Of a stretch of 64,000 bases of DNA, positions 32,650 to 44,469 are shown in pieces. Below the pieces are notes generated by a model. The model saw only the letters and a program-made list of their open reading frames with translations. It did not search any database and was not told where the DNA came from. Origin of the DNA: Thauera sp. (lineage in GTDB: Bacteria > Pseudomonadota > Gammaproteobacteria > Burkholderiales > Rhodocyclaceae); NCBI GenBank assembly GCA_024235615.1, contig JACKMB010000001.1, forward strand, positions 372,001-436,000. The letters run 5' to 3'. The first letter of the stretch is position 1, and each line of letters starts with the position of its first letter. The translations under genes and the position numbers were made by a program.

Positions 32650-34964
32650 CAGCGCCCTCCTCCCGCGCCGGGCCCGGCCGCGCTCGGCGCCGCGGTGGCG
32701 GTCTCGCGCCGACGCCAGTGGATCGCCGCCGGCGCCACCAGCGCGGCGAGCAGCGCCGCTACCAGCAGCAGCGGCCAGGTCACCGGCTCGTTCCACGCCG
32801 CGCGCGCGGCGGCGCGACGCTCGAGGTCGATGCGCTGGTACTTCATGGTGTTGCGCACCATGGCGCCGGTCTTGCGGTTCAGCACCCAGCCGTGCTGCAG
32901 CGAATACGACATGGGGTGGAAGGCGAAGATCCACGGCGCGTCCTGCTGCAGCATCGCCACCATGCGGTCGATGAGCTGCTGGCGCGCGGCTCCGTCGGGC
33001 ATGGCCTTCATGCGCTCGAAGAGGGCGTCGTATTCCGGGTTCTCGTAGTTGGCCGCGTTCTGGCCGTTGAACTTCACCTTGCCCTGCGCACCGTGGAGCA
33101 GGAAGAGCAGGTTCTCGGGATCGGGATAGTCGGCGTTCCAGCCGAAGAAGAAGAGCTGCGCGTTGCCTTGGCGGATCTTGTCCTGGAAGCGATTGAAGTC
33201 GGTCGGGCGCACCACGAACTGCACGCCCAGATCGCGAAACTTCTTCGCCAGCCAGTCCGAGCGCGCCTTGTCGCCCAGCCCGCCGGGCGTGGTGTCGAGG
33301 TTGATCACCAGCGGCTCGCCGGTCTGCGCGTTGCGCCCGTTGGGCCAGCCGGCCTCGGCGAGCAGGCGGCGCGCCGCGTCGACGCCACGGCGCAGCGGGC
33401 GCCCGTCCGCGTCGCCGCCCTGCCATTCATAGACCACCGGGTTCATCCCCGCCCGCCCCTCGCGCGCACCGAAGATGCCCGGCGGCAGCGGGCTCATCCC
33501 CGGCAGGCCGCGGCCGTTGAGGAAGATCGACACGAACTCCTCCATGTCGAGCGCGATCGAGATCGCCTGGCGCAGCTTGCGCGCGCGCTCCTTGTCCGCC
33601 TTCGACGCGCCGCCACCCACCAGCGGGTCGAGCATGTTGAAGCCGAGGTAGAAGATCGACGGCGACACCGAGGTGAGCAGGCGGATGCCCTTGTCGCGCA
33701 TGTCGTCCGACAGCGTGACCTCGCCCTGGCTGGTGAGGCTGACGGCCTGGTCGAAGTTGTCCGAGGACACCCCGGAGGCGTCGTAGTAGCCCTGCAGGAA
33801 CTTGTTCCAGTAGGGAATGCCCTCGCGCTCGCGCGAGAACACCACCTTGTCGATGAAGGGCATGGGCTTGCCGCAGTCGGCGAGCAGCCCGGCCTCGGCG
33901 TCACCGGGCTCTCCGGCGCAGGGATAGGGGTCGCCGCGGTAGTTCGGGTTGCGCGCCAGCACCATGCGCGCGTTGGGATTGTTCTCGACCAGCATGTAGG
34001 GCCCGGTGCCCACCGGCCACCAGTCGAGCGTGAGGTTGCGCTCGGCCATGCCGGGCTGGGCGAAGAAGCGGTCCACCTCGCGCGGCACCGGGCTGAAGAA
34101 AGGCATCGACAGCCAGTACAGGAACTGCGGATAGGCGCCCTGCAGGCTGATGCGCCAGGTGTGGCGGTCCACCACCTCGACGCCCGGCAGGTCGAAACGG
34201 TCCAGATCCAGCCAGCCGGGCGGCCCGTCCCCGCCTCCCTGCGCCGCGTCCGCCGCATCGGCCGCGGCCAGCGCCGCCTGCAAGTCCTTGAGCCCGGGGA
34301 GGTACTCCGCCATCAGCTCGAAGATCGGCGAATGCAGGCGCGGATGCGCCAGGCGCTTGATCTGGTAGACGTAGTCGCGCGCCTCGAGCTCGCGCGTGCC
34401 GGTCACGGCGAAGTCGCCGAGGCCGCGCACGCCGTCCAGGTCGGCCTCGCCGAGGCCGAGGTAGCGCGGGCTGCCGGCTTCGTCGAGCGCGAACGCCGGG
34501 TGCGGCTGGTACAGGATGCCCGGGCGGATGCGCACCTCGACCACGGTCCGGACCACCTTGGCCGGGTCGGCATTCGGCGGCAATTCACGTCCGCCGGCGT
34601 CGAGCCGGCGCAGCCGCGGCATGGCCTCGGCGGTTGCCGGTTCGAGCACATAGGGGCGCTTCAGGTAGTGGTACTGCAGCGGCGGCTCGACGATCTGGTA
34701 CAGGAAGCTCGCCTCGTCCTCGCTATAGGACTGCACCGGATCGAGATGCTTGGGACGCTCGGTGAAGGCGGTATACAGGATGTGCTCGCCGCGCTCGGCC
34801 GCCGGATAGGGGTCGTTCCAGACCGGCCCGCAGCCGGCCACCGCCAGCCCTGCGGCCAGCGCGGCCCCCGTTGCGCGCAAGCATGCGGCCGCCCTGCGCA
34901 GATGCGCAGACGGGCTCGGGCGGGCTTGGGCGAGGATCCGGAGAGGACTGGAGAACCGGCGCAC
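32649..34964 (-). CDS. Peptide ABC transporter substrate-binding lipoprotein (SBP_bac_5)
   Basis: About 771 residues from a GTG at 34964; the start is uncertain because no ATG with a Shine-Dalgarno precedes the signal. A lipobox (GLAVAGC, with Cys lipidated) about 45 residues in marks it as a lipoprotein. The mature part has the family 5 solute-binding fold: PKHLDPVQSYSEDEASFLYQIVEPPLQY at the start, GTGPYMLVENNPNARMVLARNPNY in the middle and FFGWNADYPDPENLLFLLHG near the end. A Trp-rich C-terminal helix (AAWNEPVTWPLLLVAALLAALV, about 740-760) looks like a membrane segment, unusual for this family. Long substrate-binding proteins of this kind (YejA type) bind oligopeptides. It diverges from fabI. 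Confidence 0.85.
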   Translation of the reverse strand: MRRFSSPLRILAQARPSPSAHLRRAAACLRATGAALAAGLAVAGCGPVWNDPYPAAERGEHILYTAFTERPKHLDPVQSYSEDEASFLYQIVEPPLQYHYLKRPYVLEPATAEAMPRLRRLDAGGRELPPNADPAKVVRTVVEVRIRPGILYQPHPAFALDEAGSPRYLGLGEADLDGVRGLGDFAVTGTRELEARDYVYQIKRLAHPRLHSPIFELMAEYLPGLKDLQAALAAADAADAAQGGGDGPPGWLDLDRFDLPGVEVVDRHTWRISLQGAYPQFLYWLSMPFFSPVPREVDRFFAQPGMAERNLTLDWWPVGTGPYMLVENNPNARMVLARNPNYRGDPYPCAGEPGDAEAGLLADCGKPMPFIDKVVFSREREGIPYWNKFLQGYYDASGVSSDNFDQAVSLTSQGEVTLSDDMRDKGIRLLTSVSPSIFYLGFNMLDPLVGGGASKADKERARKLRQAISIALDMEEFVSIFLNGRGLPGMSPLPPGIFGAREGRAGMNPVVYEWQGGDADGRPLRRGVDAARRLLAEAGWPNGRNAQTGEPLVINLDTTPGGLGDKARSDWLAKKFRDLGVQFVVRPTDFNRFQDKIRQGNAQLFFFGWNADYPDPENLLFLLHGAQGKVKFNGQNAANYENPEYDALFERMKAMPDGAARQQLIDRMVAMLQQDAPWIFAFHPMSYSLQHGWVLNRKTGAMVRNTMKYQRIDLERRAAARAAWNEPVTWPLLLVAALLAALVAPAAIHWRRRETATAAPSAAGPGAGGGR

Positions 34965-35165
34965 GGGCAGGCAGGAGCTTTGATCGAAGCGCGGATTCTG
35001 GCAGGTTTCGCACGCGCTTGCGATCCGCGCGCGGCGCCGGACCGGCAGCCGAACTCCAGCCGCAGCGCCGCGGCAGCCCCCCGCAGAACCCGCTCCACCG
35101 CCCGCCCTTCGTTCCACCACGGTGCGGAAAGTCCTGTCCCTCGCAGGGTTTTGACGGTTTTTCGC

Positions 35166-35171
35166 TATAAT
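35166..35171 (+). promoter_or_regulatory. fabI -10 element
   Basis: A perfect TATAAT lies 29 bp upstream of the fabI ATG. TTGACG at 35151 is only 9 bp away, too close to be its -35, so the -35 is weak or an activator is used. Transcription would start near 35178. Confidence 0.55.
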
Positions 35172-35200
35172 CGCCGTCTTGTCATTCGGAGTCATCTCTC

Positions 35201-35998
35201 ATGGGCTTTCTCGCCGGCAAACGAATCCTCATCACCGGTCTGCTCAGCAACCGTTCGATTGCCTACGGCATCGCCAAGGCCATGCACCGCGAAGGCGCCG
35301 AGCTCGCCTTCACCTATCAGAACGACCGCTTCAAGGACCGCGTCGCCAAGCTCGCCGCCGACTTCGGCAGCAGCCTGATCTACCCGCTCGACGTGCAGGA
35401 CGACGCGCAGATCACCGGCCTCTTCGAGCAACTCGGCCAGCAGTGGGACGGTCTCGACGGGCTGGTGCATTCGATCGCGTTCGCACCCGGCGAGGCGCTC
35501 GAGGGCGACTTCCTCGACGGCCTCACCCGCGAGGCCTTCCGCATCTCGCAGGAGGTCAGCACCTACAGCTTCCCGGCGCTGGTGAAGGCCGCGCGCCCGC
35601 TGATGCAGGGCCGCAACGCCAGCGTGCTGACACTGTCCTATCTCGGCGCCGTGCGCACCATGCCCAACTACAACATCATGGGGCTCGCCAAGGCCAGCCT
35701 GGAGGCGTCGGTGCGCTACCTCGCCGTCACCCTCGGCCCGGAAGGCATCCGCGCCAACGCGATCTCCGCCGGCCCGATCAAGACGCTCGCGGCGTCCGGC
35801 ATCGGCAGCTTCGGCAAGCTGCTCGCGTTCAATGAGCACAACGCCCCGCTGCGCCGCAACGTGACCATCGAGGAAGTCGGCAACGCTGCCGCCTTCCTGT
35901 GCTCGGATCTCGCCAGCGGCGTCACCGGCGAGGTGATGTATGTGGACGGCGGCTTCAACACCACCGCACTCGGCAACGCGCTGCCGCTGCCGCAATAA
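35201..35998 (+). CDS. fabI: Enoyl-[acyl-carrier-protein] reductase (NADH)
   Basis: 265 residues, a short-chain dehydrogenase-fold enzyme. The start [39 protein letters not shown] is the FabI nucleotide-binding pattern. The active site Tyr-X6-Lys is in [21 protein letters not shown], with the upstream Tyr in [11 protein letters not shown]. It performs the last reduction of each fatty-acid elongation cycle. It stands alone, divergent from the peptide transporter and convergent with ppiD, with a strong shared terminator. Confidence 0.98.
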   Translation: MGFLAGKRILITGLLSNRSIAYGIAKAMHREGAELAFTYQNDRFKDRVAKLAADFGSSLIYPLDVQDDAQITGLFEQLGQQWDGLDGLVHSIAFAPGEALEGDFLDGLTREAFRISQEVSTYSFPALVKAARPLMQGRNASVLTLSYLGAVRTMPNYNIMGLAKASLEASVRYLAVTLGPEGIRANAISAGPIKTLAASGIGSFGKLLAFNEHNAPLRRNVTIEEVGNAAAFLCSDLASGVTGEVMYVDGGFNTTALGNALPLPQ

Positions 35999-36022
35999 GG
36001 CCGCCGCCCGCCTGCAGCAGGC

Positions 36023-36066
36023 GGAAACGCAAAAGCCCGGTCTCGAAACCGGGCTTTTGCGTTTCC
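36023..36066. terminator. Bidirectional terminator between fabI and ppiD
   Basis: A perfect 19-bp inverted repeat (36023-36041 with 36048-36066) flanks a 6-nt CTCGAA loop. The A-tract on the left arm and T-tract on the right arm (AAAAGCCCGGT / ACCGGGCTTTT) let the GC core with its U-tail work in both directions. It sits 25 bp after fabI and 46 bp after the ppiD stop. Confidence 0.92.
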
Positions 36067-36111
36067 GTGCCGCCCTCGCCGCAACGGCGACAGGGCGGAT
36101 GCCGAAGGGGA

Positions 36112-38007
36112 TCAGCGCTGCTCGACCTGCAGCGCGGTCGGGTTGATCGTCACCTCGTAGCGCTGGCGCAGCTCGCTCAGGAAGGCGCCGAAGTCGCGCC
36201 CGGCAAGCAGCTGCCGGTACTGCCCGGCCACCGCGGCGACGCGCGGATCCTCGTCGCCGATCTGCGCACGCTCGACCGCCTCGATACGGTACAGCACGTA
36301 GTCGCCCTCGGCGGACTGCACGCCGACGTGCGCCGGCAGGGCCCCGGCGGGGGCCGAGAACACCGCCTGCATCGCCGCCGCCGGCAACCCGGGGGCGCCG
36401 CGCTGCAGCTTGCGCACCTCCCCCCAGCTGGCCGCCGCCGGCTCGCCCTTGCGCAGCGCGGCCAGCATCGCCTCGCCCCCGCTCGCGGCCTTCACCCGGC
36501 CCTGCTCGACGCGGACGAGCTCGACGATGCGCTCGCGCACCTCTTCCAGCGGCAGCCGGCGCGCCGGCTCGAAGGCCTTGACCCGCGCCGAAACCAGGGT
36601 GCCGTTGCCGATCTCGATGGCCTCGGTGTTGCGGTTCTTCTGCACCGCCTCGTCGCTGAACAGGGCAGAGATCACGCGCTCGTCAGCGAGCGCCGCGGGG
36701 GCGGAGTCGCGACTGATCCAGTCGGTGGTGGCGGTCTTCAGGCCGAGCGCCTCGGCGGCAGGCTGCAGGCTGTCGGGCTGCTCGTAGACCGTGTTGGAGA
36801 ACTGTTCGGCCAGCTCGGCGAAACGACGGCCGGCCTCCTGGGCGCGCAGCTCGGCGACGATCTCCTCGCGCACCTCCTCGAAGGGCTTCACCGCGGATGG
36901 CTTGACGTCGGTGACCTGGACGACATGCACGCCGAACTCGCTGCGCACGGGCTCGCCGATCGCGCCCTTGTCCAGTGCGAACACCGCATCCTCGAAGGCG
37001 CCGACCATCATGCCGCGGGCGAAGAAGCCGAGATCGCCGCCATTGCCGGCCGAGCCGGGGTCCTGCGACTTCTCCTTCGCCAGCGCGGCGAAGCGCGCCG
37101 GGTCGGCACGCAGCGCTTCGACGAGCGCACGCGCCTCGGCCATCACGCGATCGACCTCGGCCTGCTCGGCCCCTTGGTCGAGGGCGAGCAGGATGTGGCG
37201 CGCCTGGCGCTCCTCGGCCACGCCGAAGCGCTGCGGGTTGCCGTCGTAGAACGCCCGCACCTCGTCGTCCGCGACCGCGATGCCACGCTCGACCGCCGCG
37301 CGGTCGAAGACGAGGTATTCGGCCTGCAGCCGCGCAGGCTGCTCGAAGCGCGCCGGGTTGGCGTCGTAGTAGGCCTTGATCTGCGCGTCGTCGACCTTGA
37401 CGTCCGCCGCCAGCGCCTTCGCCGAGAGGCGGAACTCGCGCACGCTGCGCGACTCGAGCTGGGCATCGAGGAAGCGCCGCGCCGACTGCTGCGGGACGAT
37501 GCCGGCATCGCCCACCGCCGCGACGATCTGCTGCACCCGCACGTCCTGCGCCAGGCGCGCCTCGAAGCTGGCGGGCGTCATGCCCTGGGCGCGCAGCAGG
37601 TTCTCGTAGCGCTGCAGCGAGAAGCTGCCGTTCTCCTGGAAGGACGGCACGCCGGCGATGGTCTCCTGCAGTTGCTGCGGCGTCACCACGAGGCGGTTTT
37701 CGGCGGCGTAGAGGGCGAGCACGCGCTGGTTGATCAGGTTCTCCAGCACCGCGCGGCGCAACTCGGCCGATTCCAGGAGCGCGCGGTCGACCTGGCCACC
37801 GCCGTCCTGGCGCAGGCGGTCCTGCTGTTCGCGCAGGGCCTGGTCGAACTCCCACGCGCCGATGCTGGTGCCGCCGACGCGCGCCGCCTCGTTCGCGGAA
37901 CCGGAGTCGCTGAAGTAGGCGTCCATTCCGAAGAAGGCGAAGGGGACGATCAGGATCGCCAGGATCACCTGCGCGACGCGTTTGTTGTTGCGAACAGCCT
38001 CGAACAT
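36112..38007 (-). CDS. ppiD: Membrane-anchored periplasmic chaperone / peptidyl-prolyl isomerase PpiD
   Basis: 631 residues. The N-terminal MFEAVRNNKRVAQVILAILIVPFAFFGMDAYF gives a single membrane anchor (about 12-30). A SurA-like chaperone domain follows (about 35-230). The parvulin domain (about 265-365) shows RQARHILLALDQGAEQAEVD, then DPGSAGNGGDLGFFARGMMVGAFEDAVFAL and SEFGVHVVQV. A second, degenerate C-terminal region completes the usual length. It assists folding of proteins leaving the Sec translocon. In many proteobacteria it lies near lon and hupB; here it stands alone and converges with fabI. Confidence 0.95.
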   Translation of the reverse strand: MFEAVRNNKRVAQVILAILIVPFAFFGMDAYFSDSGSANEAARVGGTSIGAWEFDQALREQQDRLRQDGGGQVDRALLESAELRRAVLENLINQRVLALYAAENRLVVTPQQLQETIAGVPSFQENGSFSLQRYENLLRAQGMTPASFEARLAQDVRVQQIVAAVGDAGIVPQQSARRFLDAQLESRSVREFRLSAKALAADVKVDDAQIKAYYDANPARFEQPARLQAEYLVFDRAAVERGIAVADDEVRAFYDGNPQRFGVAEERQARHILLALDQGAEQAEVDRVMAEARALVEALRADPARFAALAKEKSQDPGSAGNGGDLGFFARGMMVGAFEDAVFALDKGAIGEPVRSEFGVHVVQVTDVKPSAVKPFEEVREEIVAELRAQEAGRRFAELAEQFSNTVYEQPDSLQPAAEALGLKTATTDWISRDSAPAALADERVISALFSDEAVQKNRNTEAIEIGNGTLVSARVKAFEPARRLPLEEVRERIVELVRVEQGRVKAASGGEAMLAALRKGEPAAASWGEVRKLQRGAPGLPAAAMQAVFSAPAGALPAHVGVQSAEGDYVLYRIEAVERAQIGDEDPRVAAVAGQYRQLLAGRDFGAFLSELRQRYEVTINPTALQVEQR

Positions 38008-38158
38008 CTCGTATTCCGTGGAAAGGACAATGAAGCGCAGCACGGTGGAACGGGCGCCGGCGCGAAAGTTCCGCAGTTTAGCGCAATGCCCCGGCTTCGG
38101 GTCCGCAGCATGCCATCCGTCACACCGGGGTGCGAACTACTCTCAATATACTGCGCGG

Positions 38159-41100
38159 ATGCGCGCTCGCCTTCTCCCCGGACTCGGATTCGCCCTGCTC
38201 TATTGGGCGGTGGGCTACCCCGCGATCCACCTCGCCATCCCGCCGGGGTATACCGCTCCATTCTTTCCGCCAGCCGGCATCGCGCTCGCGGCGCTGTTCG
38301 TGTTCGGGCTGCGCCTGTGGCCGGCGGTGTTCGCCGGCTCGGCGCTGATCCAGCTCGCCACCGCCTGGCCGCTGCTCGGCAGCCCGGGCTGGAACCTGCT
38401 CGGCCCGCTCGCCGTCCCGGCAGGCGCCGCGCTGCAGGCAGTCGTCGGCGCAGTGCTCGCGCGCCGGCTGCTCGCCCCCGAAGACAAGCTCGATACGGCC
38501 GGCTCGGTGATGCGCTTCCTGGGCGTCTGCGTGCCGCTGAGCGGCCTGGTCTGCTCGACGATCGGCGTCTCCGCGCTGGTCCAGGCGGGTGTCATCCCGG
38601 CAGCCGATGCATTCTTCAACTGGTGGACCTGGTGGACCGGCGACACCCTGGGCATGCTCGTCGCCGCGCCGCTGACCCTGGTCTTCATCGGCCGCCCGGC
38701 GCAGGACTGGCGCCCGCGCCGGCTCGGCGTCGCACTGCCGATGTCGATCGCACTCGTGCTGCTCGCGCTGGCCTACCAGCAGGTCGTGAGCTGGGAGAAC
38801 TCGCGGCTGCGCGCGCAGTTCGAGCGCGACAGCGTCCACCTCTCGGGCCTGCTGCAGAAACGCCTCGAAGAGCAGGTCGACATGGTGCGCTCGATCGAGC
38901 GCCTGCTGCTCGCGAGCGATCACGTCTCGCGCAGCGACTTCCACGAGTTCGTCGCGCCATGGATGCAACGCCACCCCGGCACGCGCAGCTTCACCTGGAA
39001 CCAGCACCTGCCGCACGCCGCACGCACCGCGTTCGAGGAGGCGATGCGCGACGAGTACCAGACGGATTTCCGCGTCCTCGACCGCGACGCCGCCGGACAG
39101 ACCTCGCCTGCCGCCGAGCGTCGGGTGTACTTCCCGGTCACCCGCGTCGAGCCCGAGGACGGCAACCGCACGGTGCTGGGCATGGACCCGCTCTCCTTCC
39201 CGATCTCCGGCGAGGCGATCCGGCGCACACTCGCCGACGGTCAACCCGCCGCCACCGCCCGCATGCGACTCGTGCAGGCGCATGGGGAGCAGCACGCCGT
39301 CGTGCTCTACCAGGCCGTGCTCGCCTCCACCGCGGACGCATCCCGCCGCGAACCGCTCGGCCTCATCTCCGCGGCACTGGGCATGGACGACCTGCTCGCT
39401 GCGATATCGCGCCAGGCAGAGGAGCAAGGCATCGACGTCCGCCTCTCCGATGGCGACGCCCCGCCCGAAGCGGCCCTGCTCGCCGGCGACCACCCCGCGA
39501 AGGATTCGGTCTGGCCGGACCACGCACTGACGCAGGTCACTTCCATCGATTTCGCCGGTCGCCACTGGGCGCTGGAAACCCGTGCCTTGCCCCAATACAC
39601 CGAGGGCCTGCGCAGCTGGGCGGCCTGGGGCACGATCGCAGTCGGTGTACTCGCCAGCGGCATGCTCGGTGCGCTGTTGCTGATCACCACGGGCAACCGC
39701 CGCCGCATCCAGGCCCTGGTCGAGCTTCGCACCGCCGAGCTCGAGGCCGCGGGTGCGCGCCTGCAAGAGAACCGCGCCGCACTGGTCGACGCGCAGCGCA
39801 TCGCCCGCCTGGGCAGCTGGGAGACGCTCTCAGGGCGCGTCGGCCTGCAAGCCTCGGACGAGCTCCGCCTCCTGCTCGACCGCAGCCAACAGCGGCTCGG
39901 CTCGCTCGCCGACCTGATCGAATCGATCGCGCCGGCCAGCCGCGCCGCGCTGAGCGGCGCGATCGAGCGTGCCGCCACCGAGCCGGGCCGGATCATGCTC
40001 GACTGCAATACCGACAGCCTGCCGATGCGGACCCTGCAGTTCCGCATCGAAGGCGAGCATGTCGACGGCCGCCTGCGCCGCATCCGCGGCACCGCGCAGG
40101 ACGTCACCGCGCTGCGCGAAGCCGAGACGCGCATCCGCTACCTCGCCCGCTTCGACCCGCTCACCGGGCTGCTCAACCGCAGCGCCTGGCAAGACCACGC
40201 CCAGGACGTGCTGCGCCACGCGGTGCGTCATGACGACCGCTGCGCGGTGCTGTTCCTCGACCTCGACCACTTCAAGACGGTCAACGATTCGCTCGGCCAC
40301 GCCGCCGGCGACCGTCTGCTCGCCCAGGTGGCCTGCCGCCTGAGCGGCTGCGTGCGCGAGGAAGACCTGGTCGCCCGCCTCGGCGGCGACGAATTCGTGA
40401 TCCTGCTGTCGCGCCTTGCACACACCGAAGAGCCGGCACGCGTGGCCGAACGCGTCCTGGAAGCGCTCGCCCGGCCGCTGCAGATCGACGGCCAGCCGCT
40501 GCATCTCGGCGCGAGCGTCGGCATCGCGCTCTACCCGGCCGACGGCGGCGAGATCGACACGCTGCTCAAGCATGCCGACACGGCGATGTACGAGGCCAAG
40601 GAGTCCGGGCGCAACGCCTATCGCTTCTTCCTCCCCGAGATGACCCAGCGCGTCACCCGCCGCCTGCAAACCGAGGCCGAGCTTCGACGCGCGATCGAGA
40701 TCGGCGAGTTGCGTCTGCACTACCAGCCCCAGGTCGACGGCGCGACCGGCCGGGTCTGCGGGTGCGAGGCGCTGGTGCGCTGGCAGCACGCAGAACGCGG
40801 CCTGCTCTCGCCCGACCAGTTCATCCCCTTCGCCGAGCAGAGCGGGCTGATCGTGCCGCTCGGCGAATGGGTGCTTCGCGAGGCCTGCCTGCAGCAGGTG
40901 CGCTGGCGCGACGCGGGCCTGCCGCCGCTGGACGTCGCGGTGAACATTTCCGCGCTGCAGTTCCGCCGGCGGGACTTCGTCGCCACGGTGGCGCGCGTGC
41001 TCGCCGAGACCGGCGCCGACCCCGCGCGGATCGAGCTGGAGATCACCGAGAGCGCGCTGATGGACGCGACGCCCGAGCTGGTCGCGAGCTTCGACCAGCT

Positions 41101-41440
41101 CGTGGCGCTCGGGTTGACGCTGGCCCTGGACGATTTCGGTACCGGCTATTCCAGCCTGTCCTACCTGAAGCGCCTGCCGCTGCGCCGGCTCAAGATCGAC
41201 CGCTCCTTCGTCGACGGCTTGCCGGACAACCCGGAGGACGTGGCGATCACCTCGGCCACACTCTCGCTCGCCCGCGACCTGGGCATGGAAGTGGTCGCCG
41301 AGGGGGTGGAGACCGAGGAGCAGCGCGCCTACCTGCGCAGCCGGGGGTGTGGTGCGATGCAGGGTTACCTGTTCTCGCGGCCGCTGGGGGTGAAGGCGTT
41401 CGAGGAGTGGGCCTGGGAGCGTGCAACCGCGCTCGCCTGA
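38159..41440 (+). CDS. MASE1-sensor GGDEF-EAL cyclic-di-GMP enzyme
   Basis: 1093 residues. A MASE1-type membrane sensor with about eight helices (residues 1-215; FFPPAGIALAALFVFGLRLWPAVFAG is typical) leads to a CHASE-like periplasmic domain (about 225-485), another helix near 500 and a coiled coil with a degenerate PAS region. The GGDEF motif is intact at residues 742-746, with an RXXD inhibitory site (REED) just before it. EAL is intact at 870-872, and DDFGTGYSSLSYL is also present. Both synthesis and breakdown of c-di-GMP are therefore possible. TATACT lies only 7 bp before the ATG, so the message may be nearly leaderless. It diverges from ppiD and ends at the repeat array. Confidence 0.93.
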   Translation: MRARLLPGLGFALLYWAVGYPAIHLAIPPGYTAPFFPPAGIALAALFVFGLRLWPAVFAGSALIQLATAWPLLGSPGWNLLGPLAVPAGAALQAVVGAVLARRLLAPEDKLDTAGSVMRFLGVCVPLSGLVCSTIGVSALVQAGVIPAADAFFNWWTWWTGDTLGMLVAAPLTLVFIGRPAQDWRPRRLGVALPMSIALVLLALAYQQVVSWENSRLRAQFERDSVHLSGLLQKRLEEQVDMVRSIERLLLASDHVSRSDFHEFVAPWMQRHPGTRSFTWNQHLPHAARTAFEEAMRDEYQTDFRVLDRDAAGQTSPAAERRVYFPVTRVEPEDGNRTVLGMDPLSFPISGEAIRRTLADGQPAATARMRLVQAHGEQHAVVLYQAVLASTADASRREPLGLISAALGMDDLLAAISRQAEEQGIDVRLSDGDAPPEAALLAGDHPAKDSVWPDHALTQVTSIDFAGRHWALETRALPQYTEGLRSWAAWGTIAVGVLASGMLGALLLITTGNRRRIQALVELRTAELEAAGARLQENRAALVDAQRIARLGSWETLSGRVGLQASDELRLLLDRSQQRLGSLADLIESIAPASRAALSGAIERAATEPGRIMLDCNTDSLPMRTLQFRIEGEHVDGRLRRIRGTAQDVTALREAETRIRYLARFDPLTGLLNRSAWQDHAQDVLRHAVRHDDRCAVLFLDLDHFKTVNDSLGHAAGDRLLAQVACRLSGCVREEDLVARLGGDEFVILLSRLAHTEEPARVAERVLEALARPLQIDGQPLHLGASVGIALYPADGGEIDTLLKHADTAMYEAKESGRNAYRFFLPEMTQRVTRRLQTEAELRRAIEIGELRLHYQPQVDGATGRVCGCEALVRWQHAERGLLSPDQFIPFAEQSGLIVPLGEWVLREACLQQVRWRDAGLPPLDVAVNISALQFRRRDFVATVARVLAETGADPARIELEITESALMDATPELVASFDQLVALGLTLALDDFGTGYSSLSYLKRLPLRRLKIDRSFVDGLPDNPEDVAITSATLSLARDLGMEVVAEGVETEEQRAYLRSRGCGAMQGYLFSRPLGVKAFEEWAWERATALA

Positions 41441-41458
41441 CGAGCCCGCCGCGCCTAT

Positions 41459-41796
41459 GTGGGAGCGCCGGCAGGCGCGAAGACGGCGCCGACCGAAGGC
41501 GACGCGCGTCGACGACCCGACCGCCATGTTCGCAGCTGCCGCAGCTCCTGCAGCGCGGCCCGGACACGCGGCGGTTTATGTAGGAGCGCCGGCAGGCGCG
41601 ATGGCGGCGCCGACCGAAGGCGACGCGCGTCGATACCCCGACCGCCATGTTCGCAGCTGCCGCAGCTCCTACAGGGGCGGCCGGGATGCGCGGCGGTTCG
41701 TGTAGGAGCGCCGGCAGGCGCGAAAGCGGCGCCGACCGAAGGCGACGCGCGTCGATACCCCGACTACCATGGTCGCAGCTGCCGCAGCTCCTGCAG
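41459..41796. repeat. Three tandem ~121-bp REP-like palindromic repeats
   Basis: Units start at 41459, 41580 and 41702 (spacing 121 and 122 bp). Each begins G(T)GGAGC or GTAGGAGC followed by GCCGGCAGGCGCGA, runs through a conserved core (GGCGCCGACCGAAGGCGACG, then GCGTCGATACCCCGAC) and closes with CGCAGCTGCCGCAGCTCCT. The outer GTAGGAGC and GCTCCTAC/GCTCCTGC are inverted, so each roughly 95-bp unit can fold on itself; about 25-30 bp separate units. The array fills nearly all of the 367-bp gap between the convergent GGDEF-EAL gene and clpB, a usual site for REP/BIME elements. Small open frames through it repeat the same peptide and are not genes. No other feature is seen in the gap. Confidence 0.88.
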
Positions 41797-41807
41797 GGCG
41801 TTCCGGC

Positions 41808-44399
<2,592 letters not shown>

Positions 44400-44434
44400 G
44401 GGGACGATCCTCGGGATTCGTTGAACTAAACCCT

Positions 44435-44462
44435 ATGTGGGGCGCATCCGCCGCGCTTCAAG
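44435..44462 (-). promoter_or_regulatory. Sigma-32 heat-shock promoter of clpB
   Basis: On the minus strand CTTGAA (44462-44457) and CCCCACAT (44442-44435) are separated by 14 bp, matching the sigma-32 pattern CTTGAA-N13/15-CCCCATNT with one change. The element lies 36-63 bp upstream of the clpB start, in the 70-bp gap after the symporter stop. Confidence 0.85.
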
Positions 44463-44469
44463 TACCCGC

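Noticed and set aside
35151-35156. TTGACG as the -35 of fabI
   Set aside because: It is only 9 bp from the TATAAT -10, too close for sigma-70.
35899-40233. A 1444-codon open frame on the plus strand
   Set aside because: It runs through the end of fabI, antisense to ppiD and in a wrong frame of the GGDEF-EAL gene, with no recognisable domain.
41459-41796. CRISPR-like repeats
   Set aside because: Only three units, about 95 bp each with short similar spacers, palindromic ends and no cas genes; this is a REP/BIME-like array.
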